A stretch of 64,000 bases of DNA from Dasypus novemcinctus (GCF_030445035.2 NC_080673.1:181951216-182015215), one strand, 5' to 3'; counted from the first letter of the stretch, positions 35,120 to 47,334 are shown. Numbers and translations: made by a program. The notes: a model not told the origin generated them from the letters alone.

Positions 35120-36905
35120 CAAAAGTGCAGTGGTGCCTACGCATCGATGGTCAACTGATTTTTGACAAGGGGACCAAGTCCATTCGATGAGGGAAGAATA
35201 GTCTCTTCAACAAATGGTGCTGGGAAAACTGGATACTCACATGAAAAGGGATAAAGTGGACCCCTCAATCATACCATATATAAAAATGAACTCAAAATGG
35301 ATTAGTGGCCTAAATATAAGAGCTAAAACTATAAAACTTTTAGAAGAAAACATCAGGAAAACATTACAGGATTTTGTATTAGGGAATGTATTCTTAGCTA
35401 TGACATCGAAAGCATGAGCAACAAAAGAAAAATCAGATAAGTTGGACTTCATCAAAATTTAAAAACTTTGTACTTCAAAGGATATTATCAAGAAAGTGAA
35501 AAGGCAACCTATAGAATGGGAGAAAATATCTGGAAATCATATATCTGACAAGGGTTTCAAGCCCAGAATATATAAAGAACTCTTAACAACTCAACAACAA
35601 AAAGACAAACAACCCAATTAAAAAATGGCGAAAGGACTTAGATAGACATTTCTCCAAAAAAGGTACACAAATGGCCAATTAGCACAGGAAAATATGCTCA
35701 ATACCATTAGCCATTAGGAAAATGTAAATCAAACCCACAATGAGATACACTTCACACCCAGTAGGATGGCTATTATCTCTTTTTTATTTTATTTTATTTA
35801 TTTCTCCCCGCTATCTCTTCCCCCCCGCCCGTTGTCTCCTCTCTCTGTCCATTTGCTGTGTGTTCTTTGTCTGCTTGCATTCTTGTCAGTGGCACCAGGA
35901 ATCTATGTCTCTTTTTTTGTGTCATCTTGCTGCATCAGCTCTCCATGTGTGTGGTGCCACTCCTGGGCAGGCTGTGCTTTTTTCACGTGGGGCAGCTCTC
36001 CTTGAGGGGTGCACTCCTTGCGCGTGGGGCTCCCCTACGTGGGGGACACCCCTGGGTGACAAGGCACTCCTTGCACGCATCAGCACTGCGCGTGGGCCAG
36101 CTCACCACACAGGTCAGGAGGCCCTGGGTTTGAACCCTGGACCTCCTATGTGGTAGACGGATAGTCTATCAGGTGAGCCAAATCCGTTTCCCTGACTATT
36201 ATCTTTTAAAAATGGAAAATAAGTATTGGCAAAGATGTGGAGAAATAGTAACCCTCACACATTGCTGGTGGGAATGTAAAATGGTGCAGCCATTGTGGAA
36301 TATGGTTTGGCAACTCCTCAAAAAGTTAAACATAGAATTACCACATGTCCTGGCAATTCTACTTCTAGGTATATATCCCAAAGAATTGAAAACAGTGACT
36401 CAAATCGATGTTTATACACCAATGTTCATAGCATCATTGTTCACAAAAGTCCAAAGATGGAAGCAACCCAAGTGTCTATCAACAGGTGAATGGATAAACA
36501 AAATGTGGTACATGTAACCAATGGAATATTATTCAGCCATTAAAAGGAATGAAGTTCTAATGCATGCTATAACATGAATGAACAATGAAGACATCATGTT
36601 GAGTGAAAATAGACAAACACAAAAGGTAAAGATTATATGATTTCACTTATCTGTAGTACCTAGAATAAGTAAATTCATAGAGACAGAAAGTAGATTACAG
36701 ACTGACTGCCAAGGCCTGGGGACAGGAGTTTATTACTTAAAGTGTAAACAGTTTCTGTTTGGAGTATAAAAAATTTGGTAATGGATAGTGTTGATGATGA
36801 CACAATACTGTGAATATAACTGATGCCACTGAATTGTACACATATAAGTGGTTAAAATGAGAAATTTTGTGTTATACATGTTAAAAGAATTAAGAAAAAA
36901 TAAGA
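35120..36905 (+). repeat. L1 3' half, interrupted by DAS-III SINE
   Basis: ORF2 C-terminal region: 'gatggtcaactgatttttgacaagg', 'caacaaatggtgctgggaaaactgg', 'gaagaaaacatcaggaaaa'. After the SINE come 'cattgctggtgggaatgtaaaatggtgcagcc' and 'caattctacttctaggtatatatccc', then the 3' UTR to 'gttatacatgttaaaagaattaag'. The 67 aa frame at 35214-35417 and the 114 aa frame at 36173-36517 are ORF2 fragments. Antisense to TBC1D19. Confidence 0.9.
35784..36193 (-). repeat. DAS-III SINE in L1
   Basis: On the minus strand starts 'gggaaacggatttggctcacctgatagactatccgtctacc', with GGTTCAAACCC as B-box. Ends with the 'agaaataaataaaataaaat' tail. Near target duplication (G)CTATTATCT(C)TTTT at 35768-35783 and 36194-36208. 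In the sense direction of TBC1D19. Long plus-strand frames here are antisense artefacts. Confidence 0.9.
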
Positions 36906-38238
36906 GTGCAGTGCTGAGAAACAATGAGTCCTCAAATTAGTGGTCTCAAAGTATTAAGAGGAAGAATTACATCTGCTGGCCCCTCTTTTATATTATAGTT
37001 CAAATTTCAGAAAACTCACTTGTACATTCCATTTTTCAGAGTGTATACTAATTAGGTATCAATAAACTATTCTTCTATTAGTCTTAACAATTCAAGGCAA
37101 GCCATAATAATTTGGAATTTTATCCCAAATACTTGAAATGCTTGATGGTTTGATACTTTCCATTTCATTGTATTATATTTCTACATTTCGGTCAAATGTT
37201 TACTTAGGATGAATATAATAAAGCAACAGGTAGGAGCTTTAGAAGGACAAAGAAAAAACTTTTAAATTTATAAGGAAACTTAGAAATAGATCTCTGGCTT
37301 CTTACCTTCATTTTAGAGAGGAAGATATTAGAATGTCAAAAGATCAACCTTAGGAATAGATCTCTGATTTTAAACACTTCATTTAGGAGAGGAGGATATT
37401 AGAATGCCAAAAGTTCAACCAGAAAGTTTAACTGAATTGCATTTTGCTAAAAACAAAAATCCTTATGAGATCACATTATTTATAAGTAGGTTATATTTCC
37501 AAAATATTATTTCTCTCTTGGAATCAGAAAATGAACTCTTTGGCTTTGCTGTCTCAAGAGATAAATTACTTCCCTCACATTTTTGTACTATCTATTAGCA
37601 TATAAAATAACTTGACTGCTCCTGAGAGGTGCTAGTCATACTCTTTTCTGGAATTGTTATAAAATTAGGTAGATAAATATCTGTGTTATTTTCTTAAAAG
37701 AAAGGGACCCAGAGACTGTCTTTGTTGGTGCCAATGTATTACTTCTCTTACGACCAAAAAATATCCCCAAATTTCAGAAATTTCTCAATAATGGATAACT
37801 ATTGTTCCAATATAACAAAGTTCATATAGGTAATAGTATCAAAAATTTAAGCTTTTTGGTTGGTTTTAGAATATCATTTTAAAGATATAAAAGAAGCTTT
37901 CAGTTAAAGGAATTTGGTCAGAATATGTGCTTTGTCATTAATCATTCTTCTTAATCTCTTTCAGATGTAATCATGTTATTCCTCTTTTAAGAATGTTTGG
38001 TATATCCTGGAGTACCTTATCAAATAAAAAGGAGGAAACAGTATATCAGTACTTGATTTACACAATTTATATTAGAATGTATACCTTGTTTTTTTAATTT
38101 CTTTTAAATTGTATTTGACTAAAAGCAAAAATAAAAAAAAAGAAAGAAAAGAAAAAGAAATAGAACACCAGTGGTAGACTTGTCCTTGTAATGAAAGGAG
38201 AGGAGACAGGCATGAAAAAAGAAAAGTATGAAAATAAG
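36906..38238. other. TBC1D19: TBC1D19 intron, no gene seen
   Basis: AT-rich unique DNA. 'gaaacttagaaatagatctctggcttcttaccttcattttagagaggaagatattagaatgtcaaaag' (~37275) recurs in part at ~37350 ('taggaatagatctctgattttaaacacttcatttaggagaggaggatattagaatgccaaaag'), a ~75 bp diverged tandem repeat. Confidence 0.5.
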
Positions 38239-38249
38239 AAACATTTTGA

Positions 38250-38692
38250 TGGAAGCAGGTGTGGCTCAAGCAATTGGGCTCCCATCTATCATATAGGAGG
38301 CCCAGGGTTTGATACCCAGGGCCTCCTGGTGAAGGCAAGCTGGCTCGTGTGGCGAGCTAGCCCACACAGAGTGCTGGCCTCTGCAGAGTGTTACACACAC
38401 AGGAGTGCTGCCCCATGCAGGAGTGCTGGCCCATGCAGAGAGCTGGTACAGCAAGATGATGCAACAAAAAGAAACACAGAGGAGAGATAATAAGAGATGC
38501 AGAAGACCAGGGAGCTGAGGTGGCGCAAGAGAATGATCGCCTCTCTCCCACTCTGGAAAGTCCCAGGATCAGTTCCCAGAGCTGCCTAATGAGAATACAA
38601 GCAGACACAGAACACACAGTGAATGGACTCAGAGAGCAGACAATGGAGGGAGGGGTGAGAAATAAATAAATAAAATCTTAAAAAACAAAACA
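38250..38692 (+). repeat. DAS-II dimeric SINE (antisense in TBC1D19 intron)
   Basis: Head 1 'ggaagcaggtgtggctcaagcaattgggctcccatct', body of repeated 'agtgctggcc' motifs, head 2 'agggagctgaggtggcgcaagagaatgatcgcc', tail 'gagaaataaataaataaaatcttaaaa'. Perfect 11 bp target duplication AAACATTTTGA at 38239-38249 and 38693-38703. Confidence 0.94.
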
Positions 38693-38999
38693 AAACATTT
38701 TGAGGTACAGAAGAGGTGGGGAGTGAGGTTATTAGCTGAGTGAGAGAAAGGAAAGCCAGGGTGAGTTTTGTTTGTTGATTTGTTGGTTTGTTTTTAAAGC
38801 ATTTACTTTTAAACCTAAATTATTAACTTCAACTAGTTTCATTTACTATACTTCTCATAGTGCCTTACTAAAATAATAGTACAAATTCTACCCCCATATA
38901 TAGATAGCATGAATCAGTTTTTAAAAAATAAAGTTTATCAATGTATAATCCACACAGTGGAATTTATCCTTTTTAATGCATAATTCTATGAGTTTCAAT

Positions 39000-40770
39000 A
39001 TGAAGAAGAACCAAATGGAAAATTTAGAATTGAAAAATACAATAACCAAAATTAAAACCCATTGGATGGCCCCAAGAGCAAACCGGAAAATAACTTAGGA
39101 GTCTGTGAATTTGAGTACAGATCAATAAAAAATATCCAATATGAATTACAGAAAAAAAAAAAAGATGGGGAAAAAATTAAAAGAACTTCAGCGCATACCA
39201 ATCATACTATAGGAATTCCAGGAAAAAGAAAAAAGGGAATAGAAAAAATATTTGAAGAAATACTGTTTGAAAACTTCCCAGACTTGGTGAAGGACATATA
39301 CCTATAGAAACCATGAAGCTCAGGGATTCACACACAGAGTAAACCTAAAGAAATCCATGCCAAGACCTATCATAATCAAATAGCTGAGATTTAAATACAA
39401 AGAAAGTTTTATAGTAGCAGAAGAATGACTGATACTATTTCTTCCTTAGAAGTTTGATAGAATTCACCAGTGAAACCATCCAGGCATGGAGTTTATTTGA
39501 AGGTAGAATGTGATTAATTAAACATGTATATTGTAAACCCTAGGGTACCTATCAACAATGACAACAGTAAAACAAATGGTATAAATAATATTCTAACAAT
39601 GGAGATGAAATGGAATAAAAGTACTCAATTCAAAAGTAGGCAGAAAAAGAGGGAAAAAGGAACAAAGACCACAGGAACAAATAGAAAATGTCTAGCAAAA
39701 TAGTTGTTTTCAATCATATCAATAACTATATTAAATGTAAATGACCCATACACACCAATTAAAAGACAGAAATTGTCACATTTACAGATGAAACTATGCT
39801 TTTCAAAAATACAGATATATTAAAAGTAAAAGAATAAAAAAGAGTACACAATGCAAATTTGTTATCAAAAGAAAACTGGAATGGCTATATTAATATCAGA
39901 CATAGTAGATTTATTACCAGGAATAAAGACAGACATTACATAATTATAAAGGAATTAATTATCCTAAAAGCAGAGCTTCAAAATACATGAAGTAAAAACA
40001 GCACTGAAGGAAGAAACAGACAAATCTACAATTATAATTGGAGACTTACATTCCTCTCAAAAATCAATAGAACAGGTACACAGATAATCATGAAGTATAT
40101 AGGAGACATAAACAACATCATCAACAAACTTGGCTTCATTGACATTTATAGAACACTCTGACCAACATAAGCAGAATAAGAATCATTTTCAAGTGCACAT
40201 GGAACATAATTCATTAACATGGATTATATTATGGGCCATAAAAGAAACTAAAAAGTTTATAAGAAATGAAATCATATGAAGCATGTTGTTTAACTGCAAA
40301 AGAATTAAAATAGAAATGAATACAGGAAGATAAATTTCCAAATATTTCAAAATTAAACAACATACTTCTATATACTCCATGGGTCAAAGAAAAGTCATAA
40401 CGGAAATTAAGAAACATTTTGAATTGAATGAAAATGACAACATAATATATCAAAACTTGCTGGATGGAGATAAAGCAGGGCTTTGAGGGAAATCTGCAGC
40501 ATTATGCTTATATTTGAAAGGGAAAAAGCTCTCAAATAAATGACCTAAGCCTTTCCCTTAAACATGTCAAAAAATAAGAGTGAAATAAGCTTATAGCAAG
40601 TATAAGGAAGAAAATATAAGAGCAGAAATCAATGAAATTGAGGACAGAAAAAATAGAGAAAATTAATGAAACCCCAAACTAGTTCTTTGAAAAGATGAAT
40701 AAAATTGAGAAACCTTTAGTCAGACTGATCAAGAAAAAGAGAGAGAAGATACAAACACGAAGCTTAGGAA
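39000..40770 (+). repeat. Old L1 (L1M) ORF1/ORF2 remnant
   Basis: 'gaattccaggaaaaagaaaaaagggaatagaaaaaatatttgaagaaata', 'gaaaacttcccagacttggtgaaggacatatacc', then 'caataactatattaaatgtaaatgaccc', 'gacagaaattgtcaca' and 'aaactagttctttgaaaagatgaataaaattgagaaacc'. The 81 aa frame at 39062-39307 is an ORF1-region shred. Confidence 0.85.
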
Positions 40771-40789
40771 TAAGAGAAGTGATTCTCTT

Positions 40790-40935
40790 GATTGTAAAGA
40801 TGAGAAAACTAGATTATCTTGATTTAAAGAAAAAAATGTAAGGCTTAGGTAAACTAAATAACTTTCCCAGGATTACACAGTTTAACAGACCTGGAATTTG
40901 AATTTGGGTCTGTTTCTCAATCCCTACCCCTCACA
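40790..40935 (-). repeat. MIR relic
   Basis: 'gtaaactaaataactttcccaggattacacagtttaacagacctggaatttgaatttgggtctg', antisense MIR. Confidence 0.7.
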
Positions 40936-41689
40936 TTATCCTCCACCGATCTATCCACCCATCCATTCATCTATCTATCCAATTCATTGATCATTTTTTT
41001 GGGTATTAGGGATTCAAGTTTGGAGAAGATAAATACTAAACTATGCTACTTCCCATTAACTTCTTTTGTGGCTTCAAAGAATTAATGCTCCTTTCAAATA
41101 TGCCTTCCTTAATAGGGAAAACAGTTGCTTAAAGGTAAAGACAGGAACAAACATTAATCAATCATTTCAAAACTTCTGTTGCTTTAGACACTGTTATTTT
41201 TAAAAAGAGAGAAAATCAATAATTTTGAAGTCCAGAGCTACTCTACATATCTACCCATAATTCAAAATGAGAAAAATGAACAAATATTCAAACTTTAGGA
41301 AGGAGAAATCACAGTGTAAACCCAAAGGTAGGTAATTGATCCAGTTTACTTTAAGAGACAGCAAACTTTAACCTATGTAGTATTTGTAGGTTGTTTTCTG
41401 ACAAATTTAGCTTAAACTGACAATTTTGACATTATCACATTTCTCATGGAATATTTGTTTCTACAATTTTTTTTGCCTCATTTTTGGCCAAAACCTTTCA
41501 TTAGGAATAGAAATTAGTTCATTTTGGTATTTCTTGTACCAGACACAACAGTCCTTGCAAATAAGAATTTGTTAAGATTTTGGTTAATCTTCCAAGAATT
41601 TTTGGCACAACATAGAGTTACAATTTACTATTTGCTAATTATTGTTTCATTGAGGAAATTGGTAGCTTAGATTCTTTTAAGAAGAAGAG

Positions 41690-41988
41690 ATATGATGTGG
41701 GGGCATTTTCAGTACTAGGAGTTGTCCTGGGTGGTACTGCAGGGATAGATGCTGGACATTGTATGTTCTGCCATGGCCCACTGGGTGGACTGGGGGAGAG
41801 TGTAAACTACAATGCAAACTATAATCCATGCGGTGCAGCATTTCTCCAAAATGTATTCATCAAATGCAATGAATGTGCCACGATGATGAAAGAAGTTGAT
41901 GAGGGAGGAGTGGGGTGAGAGGGGTGGGGGCTATTTGAATATTTTTTGAATGTAACATTAAAAAAATAAAGAAAGAAAGAAAAAAAAA
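41690..41988 (+). repeat. Xenarthran L1 3' UTR end (5'-truncated insertion)
   Basis: 'gatatgatgtgggggcattttcagtactaggagttgtcctgggtggtactgcagggatag', then 'ccactgggtggactgggggagagtg', 'atgtattcatcaaatgcaatgaatgtgcca' and 'gggaggagtggggtgagaggggtggggg'. Ends in an 'aaaaaaataaagaaagaaagaaaaaaaa' tail. A recent-looking 5'-truncated L1. Its tail ends about 95 bp from the donor of the 42082-42173 exon. Confidence 0.75.
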
Positions 41989-42081
41989 GAACTAATGCGT
42001 CTTTGCAAGTGTTTTATAGTGAAGAAAAAAGAGCTTTCTTATGTGAAAGTATCTCTTCTATTAGGAGAGAAAGATACTCAC

Positions 42082-42173
42082 GGTTGAGCCCCAATTTCTC
42101 GTAGGTGATAAAAGAGTTGGGGAAGATAAGTCTGAAGAAGAGTTTCAAACAGCAAACAGAGTGACACAATACC
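42082..42173 (-). CDS. TBC1D19: TBC1D19 coding exon (92 bp), TBC domain
   Basis: Internal exon read after acceptor ATATCTAG and closed by donor GTGAGT. It starts in phase 0 with GIVSLCLLFETLLQTYLPQL, continues FYHLREIGAQ, and ends with two bases (CC) of a Pro codon completed by the next exon: 30 codons plus 2 nt, as required. An internal CTTCTTCAG, 42 nt into the exon, could act as an in-frame alternative acceptor. Its use would remove 14 residues and has not been demonstrated. The donor lies about 95 bp from the poly(A) tail of an L1 3' end in the following intron. Confidence 0.95.
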
Positions 42174-43854
42174 CTAGATATGATAATGAATCATAAGAGA
42201 GAACATATTTTAGAATTTAAAAATTACCCATGACAAAAAATTACTTACAAACAGCAAATAAGATAAAGACTATCAACATAAATATTCTTTATATTGTTTA
42301 TGAGTCAAAAGCAGGAAACCATGTGAAAATAAAATACATCCCTCTTTATGGATGCCCACTCTTGTAGATATACTAAGGGGGCCTCATTTTTAATACAATA
42401 GGCTCCCCACTGAACAGGATATGTAATTTCCGGAGGCTCTAAGGAAAACACCATTTTACAGAAAATCTGATACTTTACAAGCCACTTGTTATCACTTAGG
42501 TCCCAGCAAAATTAGTTTGCTCTGGATGCATTCCAGTTTCCAGGTATTTCACTGTTGATATGCCCATACCCTTTGCTCTTTCCCTCCATAATACCCCTTC
42601 TACTCAGGCTGCCTCACCGTTTGGGGAAAATATTTCCTGCTTTTCTTACTCTTCCTTTGAAATTCATCCCAGAGAAAGACCTACGTTTGAAATTTGAATC
42701 AGGAAGTTATCAAACAAGAATGCTTGATTACTTAGTACAAAGAGATTTTTTTTAAAAACTTAAATCTACTTTTTTTCAAGTGCATTTACTAGTTGACAAC
42801 TCTGAATAAAGTCTTTCTTGCAGCTCAGCATTCCTCAGAGTTGATCTTTGTAAGGAAGTTTTAATCCTCTTTTTGATTTTCTAAAGAAAAAAGGCTGTCA
42901 CGGTTCCAAATATTTTAGTGTGGATGCAAGCCAGAAAGGAGAAGCTCGTAGGTCTTTTATTTCACTGAATAAAGAAAGGCAGAAGCAGGGCTGGCCTAAT
43001 CAATTAGCTGAAAAAGGACAGCTCAGGGTCAGCAGGGAGACTGAGACGGATCCAGAGCTGCCCCGTGTCAGGATTCAGGGATCTGCACGGGGAGAACAAC
43101 CGTGGGTGTGTACTGAGCAGCCAGTTTTTGGTAGTTTTTTTTTTTTTTAACTCTGAAGCATAAAATGGTATGCAGAATGAGAGTAGAAAATCTGAGGTTA
43201 AGAATGAGGTATTAGAAAAGAGAAGAATTATTAATATGCTTTTGCTTTGTCTAGATAAAACATCAATGGAAGATAAGAATACAATCAAGTCATTTTAAAA
43301 AAAATCAAGTAGTCTTAGAAGAGCCCCAACTTGTGTCATCCTGGAATTCTGTTATTTTCACCAGCAAAATATTAGAGCAAGACTGGGTACTGAGGAATTT
43401 AGAATAGGAATACAGGGGATTAAAATGGGGATATAAAGAATAGATATTTAATTTAGTAGCAGTAACACTTTCGAGAAATTTAGTAGCCCTGACAAACATT
43501 CCAACTTAATTTTTTTTTCTGGAGAGTAGTCAAAGTTACCCCCAAGTGGACCAAAGCAGACACAAAGGGTGAAAAAGCATAACTGAAATCAAATAAACTT
43601 GGCTTTTAATCAGCTTATGGAAGAAAAAAGTAAAGATATGATAAAGGTATAGCCAAAATAAAACAGGTAAATATATTCTACTTTCAATATACTTTTCCTT
43701 GACTTTCATACTGAGGTCAAAGAAACTTTCTACTGAATAAACACAATGAAGATATCTAGCATAATAACTGATAACCAGCCAAACATGAAATTGGAAATTG
43801 AGTGATAAATAAATGTTTGATTTTCATCAACAAAGAAGAGATGATGACGATGAT

Positions 43855-44025
43855 CCTAACAAGGACACAACAGCAGCAGCAACTATTTGTTTACTGAACA
43901 TCTTCTATGAGCCAAGTACCACTCCGGGTCCTTTGATGACTTCCCTATAGCACTAAAGAAGAAATGTTAATAACTTCATTTCACAAATGAGGAAATCAGG
44001 GTTTAAAGAAGTCGGCATCCATGTC
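43855..44025 (-). repeat. MIR relic
   Basis: 'gaacatcttctatgagccaagtaccactccgggtcc', 'aacttcatttcacaaatgaggaaatcagg', antisense MIR. Confidence 0.7.
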
Positions 44026-44347
44026 AAGGAAAATAATACTGACATTTCTATTATATAAAAGATAATTTAAATGTAATTGAGAAGTGGCTTCTTCTTTTCT
44101 ATTACCCAAAATAAACAAACATAAATTTCTTCTTTTCTTTCATTTATTCTAAGAAATATATTGCTTGACATCATAAATTAAAATTCAAATTTGTTGCTTT
44201 ATAACTTAATTAAGCAGGAGACTTTTTCTTGAAAGGAAAATTCTCAGTTGAGTAAGAGTAAAGAAAATCTGCTGTTGCTAAAAATTTTTTCCAGGGAATA
44301 AAAGAACAGATTAGAGTCTGATTTGATCCACATTTCTATGAACTTAC

Positions 44348-44457
44348 AGAAGGATGAGAAGAGATGGAATGGAGTCTGAAGAAAAAGCGCACATACATCT
44401 CACGGAATATCTGATACAGTTTGGAAGGTTCGTGGTATAGAAAACAAAGTGGTGCAA
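44348..44457 (-). CDS. TBC1D19: TBC1D19 coding exon (110 bp), TBC domain
   Basis: Internal exon with acceptor TTTTGTCCTTTCAG and donor GTAAGT. The first two bases complete the Val codon begun in the 33 bp exon. Then 36 whole codons read APLCFLYHEPSKLYQIFREM and continue YVRFFFRLHSISSHPS, ending on a codon boundary (phase 0). The helix with FREMYVRFFFRLHS is characteristic of TBC1D19 as I remember it. There are no stops or frameshifts. The exon lies between a ~5.3 kb upstream intron, which carries a microsatellite and a DAS-III SINE, and a ~2.2 kb downstream intron. Confidence 0.95.
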
Positions 44458-44599
44458 CTGAAAGGACAAAAAAATTAATTGATAATATTGTAGAACTACT
44501 AAAATTTTAAAAATAAGTTTGCAAAATATGAAAGAATAAATCAGTATTTTATAGTAATATTCACTCATAGACAAGTTTAAAATCATATAAATATTTTTT

Positions 44600-46030
44600 C
44601 ACTTTGAAAAGGGAACACAGGCACATAAAAAAGTTCAAACAGTAAAAAGATACATAATGAAAAGTAAACATGTCTACCTCCTACTGTAGATCCCCAGTTT
44701 CCTTGCCCATATGCAACCCTTTTAGTGATTTCTTATATATCTTCTAGAAATTTTCCATGGCAATACAACATATCTAAAGGCACATATCTTTAAAATACAC
44801 ACACACAAATTGAAGCATATGCACTATTCAACACCTTGCATTTTTCACATCTAGAGGATTGTTCCATGTCTATTTATACAGATCTACCTCATTATTTTAA
44901 AGCTGAATATCAGTTTTTGTATGTGCTATAATTGATTTAACCAGTACCACATTGTTAAATATTTGTTTCTAATACTATGCTATTAGGAAAAAAGAGTTAT
45001 AATTAACTTTACACATACACCTTTGGGTAGGATAAATTCCTTAAAGTGGAATTGCTTTAAAGTGGAATTGTCGGGACAAACAAAAGGTTTGTACATTTAA
45101 AATTTTGATCTTTTCAAATTACCCTCAAGGCTGACACAATGTGTATAGTCAATAGAACTGTACAAGTACCTGTTTCCTGACATTTTGGCCAATACCTTAG
45201 ACTATCAAACTCTGATCTTTTCCTAACTGATAGATGAAAAACAGTGTCTTTGTATTACATTAGTTTGCATCTTTTTACTTATGAATGAGATGGTTTATCT
45301 TTTTATATATTGATAAGCCGTCTGTTTCTTTTTATTTTTTTTTAAAGATTTATTTATTTATTTCCCACCCCTTCCCCTCCCCCGCCCCCTAGTTGTCTGT
45401 TCTCTGTGTCTATTTGCTGCATGTTCTTTGTTCATGTCTGTTGTTGTCAGCAGCACGGGAATCTGAGTTTCTTTTGGTTGTGTCAGCTCTCCGTGTGTGC
45501 GGCGCCATTCCTGGGCAGGCTGAACTTTCTTTCACGCTGGGCGGCTCTCCTTATCCGGCGCACTCCTTGCGCGTGGGGCTCCCCTACGCTGGGGACACCC
45601 CTGTGTGGCAGGGCACTCCTTGCGCACATCAGCACTGCGCATGGGCCAGCTCCACACGGGTCAAGGAGGCCTGGGGTTTGAACCGCGGACCTCCCATGTG
45701 GTAGAGAGACGCCCTAACCACTGGGCCAAGTCCACTTCCCTGTTTCTTTTTAATCTGGGCCTATGACTGCTTTTTTAAAAAATTAGAATCCTTGTCCAGT
45801 AATTTTTCATTTATATATAAGAGGTATTTTGCCCTTCATTGTATGTAATGCAAATAATTTCCCAGTTTGTTGTTGGTCTTTGAATTTTATTTACTCAACT
45901 ATTTTTTCTGTGCAGGAACTTTAATTTACGTGATCAAATTTATCAGCATTTTATTTTACATATTTTTGGTTTTTGTCTTGCTTAGAAAAGTCCTCACTCT
46001 CCCTATATAGCTCTACTCATAAGCACTATT
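44600..46030 (-). repeat. Old L1 (L1ME/HAL1-like) antisense, interrupted by DAS-III
   Basis: 'aaaaagttcaaacagtaaaaagatacataatgaaaag', 'ggaattgctttaaagtggaattgtcgggac', 'catttaaaattttgatcttttcaaattaccctc' and, after the SINE, 'gaggtattttgcccttcattgtatgtaatgcaaataatttcccagtttgttgttggtctttg'. Very diverged. Confidence 0.6.
45336..45740 (-). repeat. DAS-III SINE, youngest-looking copy
   Basis: On the minus strand begins 'gggaagtggacttggcccagtggttaggg' (A-box TGGCCCAGTGG). B-box is GCGGTTCAAACCCC. Several CpGs are still intact in the body ('gcgcaaggagtgcgcc'). Tail 'aaataaataaatctttaaaa'. Target duplication CTGTTTCTTTTTA(A)T at 45322-45335 and 45740-45754. Sense to TBC1D19. Confidence 0.94.
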
Positions 46031-47245
46031 TATTCCATTAAATTGAGACTATATAATTTAAAATTCAAAATTCAGGTTTTGAGATACAATTAAATCTACC
46101 AGTTTCTTCAAGAGAAAAGATGTTAATTCTGGCCACTTTACCTCTCCTTCCACTAGTAAATAAGTCATTTTATAACTTACTTATTATAAAGGAATAAACT
46201 ATAAACTATTATAATCCCAAATTAACAGTAGCAGAATGACACAACGGAATTATGTAGGATATTTAAAATTCAAAGTAACTTTTAAAAAACTACACAAAGT
46301 CATCTCTCTTTTATATTGAAGCAGTAAGAAAGTAACAATCAGGCAACTTATTTTTCCTTTGTTCCACAAAGGATTCAGGTCACTTTTCAAAATTTTAAAT
46401 TTTGGAAGTCAGGTAAGTAAAACATAAGATGACTTATGAGTAGCTTTTAGAATCATAGTCTTCAATTTGAAAATAAAAGTTTTGAGTAATAGCTCTAAAC
46501 TATTGGTCTATATGTATCAAGACAGTTTTCGTAGACTTAAAATAAAACCACCTTAGACAAAAACCTTATTTCTCTAATAAATGTTGAATTAAGTTTTCTT
46601 TTGTATCCAGTTCTTGCCAATAAAGCCCAGATGGGTCAACTCAATCAGACATCCTACAGGAGAATGTCATGAAGTCCTAATGTCAGACCCTGACCCAACA
46701 ATATTATTATTCTGCACCAACAAACACAGTTAGGGTTTCCATCTTTTCTTCGCCTCAAGAATTTTAGGCAACACATTTACATTTACAATGCAGACACATA
46801 AATCTGTATTATCTAAATACTAATTTTAATTAAAAAATGACAAGGTAATTTCAACTATGCTATAAACTGGACCAGTAAGAAGGTAAGAAGTTTAATATAT
46901 TTAATATGATCTCTGGGTAATGCCCTGAGGACCTTAGGTACTGAGCAGGCAGGGAAATCACTTGGCCCACTTAAGTTCTCTTCTTTTTGAAGAGGTAAAA
47001 GGAAAAAATGGTAAAAAACTTAAAATGCTTACAAACACAAAAGTTCTAATTATCTGGGATAAAGCGTTATGTATAGTGATCACTGAAGGATAACTCACCA
47101 AAAACTAGCATTGCAAATGAGAAATTTTACTTTTTCTCAAGGGAACAATAAAGAGAAACCAGTTTTTCTTTTGTTTATTTTCTTATGTTTGTTTAAATAC
47201 ATTTTAAAAATAACTACTTATCGTGTGGGTATGTATAAATTTTCC
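46031..47245. other. TBC1D19: TBC1D19 intron, no gene seen
   Basis: AT-rich intronic sequence with no recognisable repeat or exon. Confidence 0.5.
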
Positions 47246-47248
47246 CTA

Positions 47249-47334
<86 letters not shown>

